From UBA8752 sp964223495 (GTDB lineage: Bacteria > Bacteroidota > Bacteroidia > Flavobacteriales_D > Sanyastnellaceae): a DNA stretch of 30,229 nucleotides. Position 1 is the stretch's first letter, and every line of letters starts with the position of its first letter. Of the stretch, positions 17,274 to 23,924 are shown piece by piece. Location: positions 1-30,229 of the forward strand of contig CAXQGL010000038.1 of NCBI GenBank assembly GCA_964223495.1, in the 5' to 3' direction. The notes under the pieces are model-generated. The model did no database searches, was not told the DNA's origin, and saw nothing but the letters and a program-made list of their open reading frames with translations. The position numbers were made by a program, and so were the translations under genes.

Positions 17274-17948
17274 ATGCAAAAGAAAACCGTCGTCCTGTGC
17301 GATGACCACAACATCGTTCGAGCAGGCTTGAGGCAGATCGTGGAGTCCTTTGGCGATTTCGAGGTGTTGGCCGATGTCGCCAGCGGAGAAGCCTTGTTCC
17401 CTTTATTTCGTGAGCAGGCACCTCACATTCTGTTGCTCGACATCAGCTTGCCCGGAAGAAGTGGTCTCGAAGTCTTGAAACAGATTCAATCGATGTATCC
17501 GGACATCGCCGTTCTCGCGCTCAGCATGTATCCTGAAGACCAGTTTGCGATCCGCATGATCAAGGCGGGAGCAAGGGGGTATCTGCACAAGGACAGCGCT
17601 CCACACGTACTCGAGGAGGCCATGCGGACCATCGTTCAGGGAAAGCAGTACATCAGCGCGGACCTGACCCGATTGATGATCGAGGAGATGGCCAAGGACG
17701 ACAGCAACCTTCCGCACAAGAGCCTTTCCGATCGGGAATACGAAGTATTGCTGTTCATCGGGGAGGGCAAAACCATGACGGAGATCGCATCCCAACTGAG
17801 CCTCAGCATCAAGACGGTGAGCACCTATCGCAGCCGCATACTGGAGAAAATGCGCCTCAAGAGCAATTCCGACCTCGTCAAGTACATCCTCCTGCACGAC
17901 CTCTCTCCTGGAGGCGCCGACCCCACACAGTCCTCCACCGCAGGATAG
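17274..17948 (+). CDS. NarL/LuxR-family response regulator
   Basis: The 224-residue transcription factor has a receiver domain (about 4-120) with the acidic pair Asp10/Asp11 (LCDDHN), phosphoacceptor Asp56 (LLLDISLPG), a switch serine in LALSMYPED and Lys106 (GYLHKD). A LuxR-type helix-turn-helix follows at about 150-210: LSDREYEVLLFIGEGKTMTE (start), IASQLSLSIKTVSTYRSRIL. It should bind DNA as a dimer when phosphorylated, most likely by the kinase just upstream. I chose the ATG at 17274. The frame extends only three codons further, to a TTG at 17265. The stop codon overlaps the first copy of a direct repeat (17941-18001). Target promoters are not known. Confidence 0.93.
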   Translation: MQKKTVVLCDDHNIVRAGLRQIVESFGDFEVLADVASGEALFPLFREQAPHILLLDISLPGRSGLEVLKQIQSMYPDIAVLALSMYPEDQFAIRMIKAGARGYLHKDSAPHVLEEAMRTIVQGKQYISADLTRLMIEEMAKDDSNLPHKSLSDREYEVLLFIGEGKTMTEIASQLSLSIKTVSTYRSRILEKMRLKSNSDLVKYILLHDLSPGGADPTQSSTAG

Positions 17949-18001
17949 GAGGAATCCCACCGCTGGCCATCCCCACTGACCGACAGGACAGGAGGAATCC
18001 C
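17941..18001. repeat. 18-bp direct repeat, two copies, 43 bp apart
   Basis: CAGGATAGGAGGAATCCC (17941-17958) and CAGGACAGGAGGAATCCC (17984-18001) differ at one base. The first copy covers the stop codon of the response regulator. The second lies 17 bases before the chosen ATG of the phosphatase. Each contains AGGAGG, a perfect Shine-Dalgarno core that is rare in this group. Eight bases after the second core is a GTG (18003) that opens only a 39-codon frame overlapping the phosphatase start. The repeats could be regulator-binding sites or an RNA leader element; neither is shown. Confidence 0.5.
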
Positions 18002-18018
18002 CGTGCCACCTTTACAGA

Positions 18019-19803
18019 ATGCATTCACCCCTGCATTCTTCAGGCGCTGCACAGGGCAACAGGAAACACAGTGCCCAACTGTTCCTTCCGATAGAAGGAA
18101 CAGACCAGACTCTGGAGGCTGAATCATGTGCTCCTCCAGCTGCGGTCGCACTGTTCCAATGCACCCCCGGAAAGCAATGTCTGGGCTGTCCCAAAGTCGT
18201 GGTCGTGACCGCCCAGGTGGACATGGACCACACCCGCAGGACCCTGGAGGAGGCCCGGAAAAAGAACCCGAAGTTGCCGGTCATCCTCACTTTTGATGGC
18301 GCCAATTTCGACTTCGGTCAGCTCAAGGCGCTCAATGCGGACGATTATCATGACACCCGCTCAGGAGAAGCCATGCTGCAGCATCGGATTGCATCCTGCC
18401 TGCACCGTTCGGAGGTGTCCGGCAAGCGGGATTCCGCACGACTCGCTGAGGAGGAATGCGCCGTTTGGAGCAGCCTCTTCAACTCGGCAGGAACTGGGTT
18501 GTTGAAAGGCCGCGCTTCTGAGTTCCTGAAGCATCAGCAAATGATGGCTGAAGGCCCTTTCCTCAAAGGACAGCTCGCGAAGGAAGCCATCATGGCCTGC
18601 CTGAGGGACATCGACTGGGAACTCAACAATGAACGGGCCAAGCAGCTGTTGGACCTGACGGACCCGGTCGCCCTGTCCAAAAGCTTCATCCGGAACCTCA
18701 TACCCATCGATGCCGATGCACTGTTTGAGGCCATGGTCAAGATGAATGATACGTCGCCTGCGATGCAAGGTGAGTTTGCCTTCGACGGCGGGAAGGGCAA
18801 GGAACGCTATCTGTCCCTGGAAATCACCACCCCCTCCAATCTGGACGACGTTCTCCTGCTCACATTGATGGACATCACCCACAAATTCCAATTGGAGGAA
18901 AAGCTGCGCGGCCATGTTCATTTGCTCGAGGCCCGTGTCAATCAGCGAACGAACGCCATCAAGTTGGTCAACCGCGAGTTGAAGGAAGAGAGCCTTCAGC
19001 GACAGCGCATGACCAAGCAAGTCAGGGAGAGCCTCGCCCACATCACCAAGGGCGTCATTGGGGCCAAACGCATTCTCGAGGTGGCCTTGACGGGAAAGGA
19101 GGAACTCCAACGCGTGTTTCCCGATTCCATGCTCATTGAACGCCCCATGGACATTTTGGGCGGCGATTTCCTGTTTACGGCAATCCACGAAGGAAAACGC
19201 ACCTTGGCGCTGATCGACAGCACCGGACATGGCATTCCCGGAGCCATGGTATCCCTCATGGGGTCCAGCCTCATCAACAAGGCATTCGTTTCACTCGACA
19301 ACCCCAATCCATCGAGCATCCTGGAGAGCTTCCACTTGGAATTCGGAAAAAGAATGTCGGTTGGAAAGGGAACGCTCCACTTGTATGGTTATGATGCGGG
19401 CATTCTCACCCTGGATGAACAACAGAACACGCTTGAGTTCGCCGGGGCCAGAGGCGACCTGTACCTCATTCGGGACGGCAAGGCCCAGATTTTCAGAGGC
19501 ACACGGTCCAGCATTGAACTCCCGATTGCCGGAGCGGCCCGCCCCAACAGCCTCTCCTACACGCTTCACTCCGTTCCCATTCAGCAGGGTGACCAATTCT
19601 ACCTGATCACCGATGGCATACGGGACCAATTCGGCGGGGAACACAACCGGAAATTGGGCCGGAAGCGATTCGCGGACATACTGGCCAAACACGCTGAACT
19701 GAGCACTTTTGAAAGGGAGAAAGCCATCCAGCAGGATTTGCTGATTTGGAAGGGAGCGAATACCAAGGTGGACGATGCCACCCTCGTGGGCATCCAATTC
19801 TGA
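18019..19803 (+). CDS. SpoIIE/RsbU-type PP2C phosphatase with pseudo-receiver and PAS-like domains
   Basis: This 594-residue cytoplasmic protein ends in a SpoIIE-type PP2C phosphatase domain (about 370-594) with metal-binding acidic residues in ILGGDFLF, ALIDSTGHG, YLITDGIRDQ and DDATLVG. Such enzymes usually dephosphorylate STAS-domain anti-sigma-factor antagonists. The N-terminal region (about 42-135) has the strand pattern of a receiver (KVVVVTAQVD, LPVILTFDG, LNADDYHDT) but no phosphoacceptor aspartate, so it looks like a pseudo-receiver. It carries four cysteines (37, 48, 54, 57; C-x10-C-x5-C-x2-C). A PAS-like segment (about 150-290, ending LLTLMDITHKFQLEE) and a coiled coil (about 295-345) follow. 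The first 35 residues are poorly defined and the true start could be further in. It is the last gene of the signalling cluster. No STAS or anti-sigma partner is nearby. Confidence 0.85.
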   Translation: MHSPLHSSGAAQGNRKHSAQLFLPIEGTDQTLEAESCAPPAAVALFQCTPGKQCLGCPKVVVVTAQVDMDHTRRTLEEARKKNPKLPVILTFDGANFDFGQLKALNADDYHDTRSGEAMLQHRIASCLHRSEVSGKRDSARLAEEECAVWSSLFNSAGTGLLKGRASEFLKHQQMMAEGPFLKGQLAKEAIMACLRDIDWELNNERAKQLLDLTDPVALSKSFIRNLIPIDADALFEAMVKMNDTSPAMQGEFAFDGGKGKERYLSLEITTPSNLDDVLLLTLMDITHKFQLEEKLRGHVHLLEARVNQRTNAIKLVNRELKEESLQRQRMTKQVRESLAHITKGVIGAKRILEVALTGKEELQRVFPDSMLIERPMDILGGDFLFTAIHEGKRTLALIDSTGHGIPGAMVSLMGSSLINKAFVSLDNPNPSSILESFHLEFGKRMSVGKGTLHLYGYDAGILTLDEQQNTLEFAGARGDLYLIRDGKAQIFRGTRSSIELPIAGAARPNSLSYTLHSVPIQQGDQFYLITDGIRDQFGGEHNRKLGRKRFADILAKHAELSTFEREKAIQQDLLIWKGANTKVDDATLVGIQF

Positions 19804-19815
19804 ACCTTTGGAAAC

Positions 19816-20886
19816 TCAGGCTGTACCGCCCTGATCCGCTTCGATTCCGGAAGAACTCATCACCTTCAGGCCACGGTCGGCGGCAGCGTATATCCGCTCT
19901 ATGATGTCGACCACCTTCAGCCCCTCCAGCGCATTGGTCGAAATCTTGCCCGAACCGCGCAGGGTGTCGTGGACATTCTCGAAGACATATCCGTGGTTGG
20001 CTGCACTGCCCTTGTAATGCCCGTAGTCATTGGCGGGGTTTGAAGCCGGCAATTCCGGCATCTCGTAATCCTCGATGCGGCAGTATTCCACCTCATTCAT
20101 GTATTGCCCCCCCACCTTGACCGTGCCGCGCTCCGCGACGATGGTCAATGAACTTTCGAAATTGGTGTCGGCCACGGCGGTTGAGAATTGGAGGGAACCC
20201 AATCCACCCTTGGCGAACTCGAACATGACAAGGCCGGAGTCCTCGAAATCGGTATTGTGCCCGTGACTGAAATCCGCGAAGCGCGCCGTGAAATTCCGCA
20301 TGTCCCCGAACAACCAGTACACGATGTCGATGAAGTGACTGAACTGTGTGAACAGTGTTCCGCCATCGAGGTCCATCGTCCCCTTCCAGGGGATTTTTCC
20401 GTAGTACCGGTCATCGCGGTTCCAGAAGCAATTCACCTGCACCATGTGGATGCGGCCGAGCTCGCCGGAATCGACCAACTCCTTCAGCCAGACGCTCGGG
20501 GGACTGTAGCGGTTCTGCATCACACAGAACACCTGCCGACCCACCTCCAATGCCTTGTGCAGGACTGCTTCTCCATCCGCACTGCTCAAGGCCATCGGCT
20601 TCTCGATGATCACATGACTTCCCGCCTCCAAGGCTCGGATGGCCTGTTCCGCGTGCAGCCCGTTCGGCGTGCAGATGCAGACCACATCGAGGTCATCGTG
20701 ATGGGTCAGCATGGCATCGATGCCCTGGTGGAAAACGAAATCATCCTGCAGCCCGAGCATATCCTTGGACCGGATGTCACAGCCGGCCACCAAGGTGCAT
20801 CCCTCCTGCCGCCTGATCATCTCCGCATGGCGCTTTCCAATGTGACCGAGGCCGACGATGCCGAATTTCAGGGGCGATGATTCCAT
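19816..20886 (-). CDS. Gfo/Idh/MocA-family NAD(P)-dependent sugar dehydrogenase
   Basis: The 356-residue product has an N-terminal Rossmann fold (FGIVGLGHIGKRHAEMI, CDIR, CICTPNGLHAEQAI) and the conserved EKPMAL motif with its catalytic-site lysine near residue 96. The C-terminal domain has GTMDLDGGTLFTQFSHFIDI (with the usual catalytic histidine) and WLFGD. The GGTLFTQFSHFID pattern recalls the WbpB/WlbA branch that oxidises UDP-N-acetyl sugars at C3 for surface polysaccharides. No partner aminotransferase, acetyltransferase or glycosyltransferase is in the window, so that assignment is tentative. It converges on the phosphatase gene with a 12-base gap and follows the metal-receptor-like gene by 58 bases. 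Confidence 0.88.
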   Translation of the reverse strand: MESSPLKFGIVGLGHIGKRHAEMIRRQEGCTLVAGCDIRSKDMLGLQDDFVFHQGIDAMLTHHDDLDVVCICTPNGLHAEQAIRALEAGSHVIIEKPMALSSADGEAVLHKALEVGRQVFCVMQNRYSPPSVWLKELVDSGELGRIHMVQVNCFWNRDDRYYGKIPWKGTMDLDGGTLFTQFSHFIDIVYWLFGDMRNFTARFADFSHGHNTDFEDSGLVMFEFAKGGLGSLQFSTAVADTNFESSLTIVAERGTVKVGGQYMNEVEYCRIEDYEMPELPASNPANDYGHYKGSAANHGYVFENVHDTLRGSGKISTNALEGLKVVDIIERIYAAADRGLKVMSSSGIEADQGGTA

Positions 20887-20944
20887 TCCGAGCGCTTATT
20901 GACCCGACTCCGAATCAGGTCAGGGCAAAAGTCGGCAATTCCAC

Positions 20945-21724
20945 TCAGTGTCCCTTCGTTCCGGTCCACGATTGCAGATAGGCCGGGACGTGGCGCATCC
21001 GACTCCCGTACCAGCTGAACATTTCTCCGTCCACCAGGCGGGACGGGAGGCCTGCACATTCAGCCCGGTGAACCTCTTTGAACGGAAATGGCTCGGACGG
21101 GAGGAACACCTCATCGATGCCCTCGCGGGTCAGGGCCTCCACCTCGGATGTGGGATAGCGCGTGATGTCCGGCCAAGGATGCCATCCCCACCAGCGCAGG
21201 ACATCCTGAATGTAGGCATCACTGCCCGCCCACATCCAGGGATTGCGCCAGACCGCATAGGCCACCCGGACGGCATCCGGTCTGAATTCCGCTCGTGCAG
21301 CCCGCCAGGCAGAGCTTATTTCCTCAGATAGCGCCTGGCCATGTTCGGCACGGCCCACAATCAGACCGAGTTCCGCGATGAGCGAGAAGGCGCGTTCGAC
21401 GGATCGAACATCCGAGACCCAGCAGGGCACCCCGGCGATTTCGAGGGCCATGACATCCTGGGCCTCATTCTCCTCGAGGTTGGCCAAGACAAGATCGGGT
21501 TCAAGATCCATGACATCGCCGATGCTGATGCCCTTCGTACCTCCGATTCGCTTGCGTTCGCGCCTCAAGTGGTCTGGATGGACACAAAACTTGGTCAGCC
21601 CCACGATCCTATCCTCCACACCGAGGTCAACCAGTGTCTCCGTGAGAGAAGGCACGAGGCTGACGATGCGCTGGGGTACCGTGTCCAGTTCCAGGGGGAT
21701 TCCCCTGTCATCCACAATCACCAT
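20945..21724 (-). CDS. Helical-backbone metal-receptor-like protein (BtuF fold) without signal peptide
   Basis: The 259-residue product resembles the class III periplasmic binding proteins that capture cobalamin or chelated iron: RIVSLVPSLTETLVDLGVEDRI at the first lobe (in part), VGLTKFCVHP, IGGTKGISIGDVMDLEPDLV and ANLEENE, then a long helix and a second lobe (WAGSDAYIQDVLRWWG). No signal peptide or lipobox is present, so it should be cytoplasmic unless the start is wrong. The ATG at 21724 is chosen; an in-frame GTG at 21742 adds six residues and still no signal. No permease or ATPase gene lies nearby. Stand-alone, signal-less members of this fold occur in Bacteroidota, with unclear function. 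It is divergent from dnaK. Confidence 0.8.
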   Translation of the reverse strand: MVIVDDRGIPLELDTVPQRIVSLVPSLTETLVDLGVEDRIVGLTKFCVHPDHLRRERKRIGGTKGISIGDVMDLEPDLVLANLEENEAQDVMALEIAGVPCWVSDVRSVERAFSLIAELGLIVGRAEHGQALSEEISSAWRAARAEFRPDAVRVAYAVWRNPWMWAGSDAYIQDVLRWWGWHPWPDITRYPTSEVEALTREGIDEVFLPSEPFPFKEVHRAECAGLPSRLVDGEMFSWYGSRMRHVPAYLQSWTGTKGH

Positions 21725-21742
21725 GAGGTGACAAAGATGCAC

Positions 21743-21898
21743 CCAACCCCTGCCCTGGCGTGACGATTCTGGCAGTAGAAGAGTCCATCCCCGACAACAT
21801 GTCAGGAGATGACATGCCGAAGGCCGTTGGCACTGCTTTTGTCCAATGGGAGGCGAGCCGCAAGGCCAACGAACAAGTCAACCCTACAACATCCACAT
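21743..21898. other. Divergent intergenic region upstream of dnaK
   Basis: This 156-base gap between the metal-receptor-like gene and dnaK should hold both promoters. It contains a perfect palindrome (21798-21816) and TGCTTTTG at 21834-21841, one base from the TAnnTTTG -7 consensus. The usual -33 TTTG is not present. I saw no CIRCE element. Confidence 0.4.
21798..21816. promoter_or_regulatory. Palindromic operator candidate upstream of dnaK
   Basis: CATGTCA and TGACATG are exact inverted copies separated by GGAGA. The palindrome lies 83 bases before the dnaK ATG and 17 bases before a possible -7 element. That would place it around the -33 position, where a repressor could act. It differs from CIRCE (TTAGCACTC-N9-GAGTGCTAA) and from HAIR. 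The role is inferred from symmetry and position only. Confidence 0.4.
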
Positions 21899-23815
21899 AT
21901 GAGTAAAATCATCGGCATCGACCTCGGCACCACCAACTCCTGCGTCGCGGTCATGGAGGGCAACGAGCCCGTGGTCATCAACAACAGCGAAGGAAAGCGC
22001 ACGACGCCTTCCATCGTCGCCTTCGTCCAGGACGGAGAACGCAAGGTCGGCGACCCGGCCAAGCGACAGGCCATCACGAATCCCACCAAGACCATTTATT
22101 CCGTGAAGCGTTTCATGGGACAGATGTTCAAGGAAGTCGGCAAGGAAGCCGGCCGCGTGCCCTATGAAGTAGTGGAAGCGGATGGAGGCACGGCGCGGAT
22201 CAAAATCGACGACCGCAATTACAGCCCGCAGGAAATCAGCGCGATGATCCTGCAGAAAATGAAGAAGACGGCAGAGGACTACCTCGGTACCGAGGTGACG
22301 GGTGCCGTCGTCACGGTGCCCGCCTATTTCAACGACAGCCAGCGTCAGGCCACCAAGGAGGCAGGCGAAATTGCCGGTCTCGAGGTGAAGCGCATCATCA
22401 ACGAGCCCACGGCCGCAGCCCTCGCCTACGGACTGGACAAGAAGTCGACCGACCAGAAAATCGTGGTGTTCGACCTGGGCGGTGGCACACACGACGTCAG
22501 CATTCTCGAACTTGGAGACGGTGTCTTCGAGGTGCTTTCCACCGATGGGGATACACACCTCGGCGGAGATGATTTCGACCAGGCCATCATCGACTGGCTC
22601 GTGCAGGAATTCAAGGACGAGAACGGCGGGCTGGACCTGAGCAAGGATCCCATGGCGCTGCAGCGCCTCAAGGAAGCAGCCGAGAAGGCCAAGATCGAGT
22701 TGAGCAGCACCACGAGCTCCGAGATCAACCTCCCCTACATCATGCCGGTCGACGGCGTGCCCAAGCACCTGGTCCGCTCCCTCAACCGCGCAACGTTCGA
22801 GCAATTGACGGACAGCCTGGTGAAGCGGACGATCGAGCCCTGCCAGACCGCACTGAAGGCAGCCGGTTTGGACAACAGTGACATCGATGAAGTGATCCTG
22901 GTGGGTGGTTCGACACGGATTCCTGCGGTTCAAGACGCCGTGAAGGCCTTCTTCGGAAAGGAGCCCTCCAAAGGGGTGAACCCGGACGAGGTCGTCGCCG
23001 TCGGTGCCGCCATCCAAGGCGGAGTCCTCAGCGGTGACGTCAAGGATGTCCTCCTGCTCGACGTGACTCCGCTGTCACTCGGCATCGAGACGATGGGCGG
23101 CGTGATGACCCGGCTGATCGACGCCAACACGACGATCCCGACCAAAAAGAGCGAGACGTTCTCCACGGCCAGCGACAACCAGCCCAGCGTGGACATCAAC
23201 GTCCTCCAGGGCGAGCGTTCCATGGCTTCCGACAACCGCTCCATCGGACGATTCCAGCTGTCGGACATCCCCCCTGCCCCGCGCGGTGTACCGCAGATCG
23301 AGGTCAGCTTCGACATCGACGCCAACGGCATCATCAATGTGAGTGCCAAGGACAAGGCCACCGGCAAGGAACAGAACATCCGCATCGAGGCCTCCAGCGG
23401 CCTGAGCGATGAGGAAATCCAACGCATGAAGGACGAGGCCGCAGCCAATGCGGATTCGGACAAGGCCGCGAAGGAGCGCGTCGAGGTCCTGAACCAGGCC
23501 GACAGCCTGGTCTTCCAGACCGAGAAGCAACTCGGCGAATTCGGCGACAAACTGCCTGAGGACAAAAAGGCCCCCATCGAAGCCGCCATCGCGGAACTCA
23601 AGGAGGCCCATGCCGCACAGGATGTCGACCGCTGCAAGGCGGGCATTGAAGCACTCAATCAGGCCTTCTCCGCAGCAAGCGAGGAGATGTACAAGGCGAG
23701 CCAGGAAGCCGGCGGTGCCGGTGCAGGCGCCGATGCCGGGAACAGTGCCGACACCGGAAAAGCCGACGAGGAGGTCACCGACGTCGACTTCGAGGAAGTC
23801 AACGAGGAGAAGTAA
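21899..23815 (+). CDS. dnaK: Hsp70 chaperone DnaK
   Basis: DnaK binds and releases unfolded proteins in ATP-driven cycles with DnaJ and GrpE. The 638-residue product is full length. The ATPase domain (about 1-380) has IGIDLGTTNSCVAV, VTVPAYFNDSQRQATK, DLGGGTHDVSILE and LVGGSTRIPAVQ. Next come the interdomain linker DVLLLDVTPLSLG, the substrate-binding domain, a helical lid, a Gly/Ala-rich tail and the acidic end DVDFEEVNEEK. The second phosphate motif has His where E. coli has Phe (GGGTHD), which I recall as common in Bacteroidota. The start is fixed by MSKIIGIDLG; the upstream in-frame extension is not conserved. It stands alone here, without grpE or dnaJ, and ends at a strong terminator. 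Confidence 0.98.
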   Translation: MSKIIGIDLGTTNSCVAVMEGNEPVVINNSEGKRTTPSIVAFVQDGERKVGDPAKRQAITNPTKTIYSVKRFMGQMFKEVGKEAGRVPYEVVEADGGTARIKIDDRNYSPQEISAMILQKMKKTAEDYLGTEVTGAVVTVPAYFNDSQRQATKEAGEIAGLEVKRIINEPTAAALAYGLDKKSTDQKIVVFDLGGGTHDVSILELGDGVFEVLSTDGDTHLGGDDFDQAIIDWLVQEFKDENGGLDLSKDPMALQRLKEAAEKAKIELSSTTSSEINLPYIMPVDGVPKHLVRSLNRATFEQLTDSLVKRTIEPCQTALKAAGLDNSDIDEVILVGGSTRIPAVQDAVKAFFGKEPSKGVNPDEVVAVGAAIQGGVLSGDVKDVLLLDVTPLSLGIETMGGVMTRLIDANTTIPTKKSETFSTASDNQPSVDINVLQGERSMASDNRSIGRFQLSDIPPAPRGVPQIEVSFDIDANGIINVSAKDKATGKEQNIRIEASSGLSDEEIQRMKDEAAANADSDKAAKERVEVLNQADSLVFQTEKQLGEFGDKLPEDKKAPIEAAIAELKEAHAAQDVDRCKAGIEALNQAFSAASEEMYKASQEAGGAGAGADAGNSADTGKADEEVTDVDFEEVNEEK

Positions 23816-23835
23816 TCCCCTCCCACGCACGAACA

Positions 23836-23876
23836 GGAAAGGGCATGCCGCATTCGGTGTGCCCTTTTCCTTTTCC
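23836..23876 (+). terminator. Strong intrinsic terminator after dnaK
   Basis: GGAAAGGGCA (23836-23845) pairs with TGCCCTTTTCC (23860-23870) with one bulged T. The inner bases extend the stem to about 15 pairs around a CATT loop, and a TTTTCC tract follows. It lies 20 bases after the dnaK stop and should separate dnaK from the transporter downstream. Confidence 0.8.
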
Positions 23877-23924
23877 ACCGAACCGAAGCTGCCCGACCTT
23901 GTTGCAACAGGACGAACCCCAAGC

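Noticed and set aside
21743..21898. CIRCE (HrcA) site upstream of dnaK
   Set aside because: No TTAGCACTC/GAGTGCTAA pair is present; the palindrome there has a different sequence and spacing.
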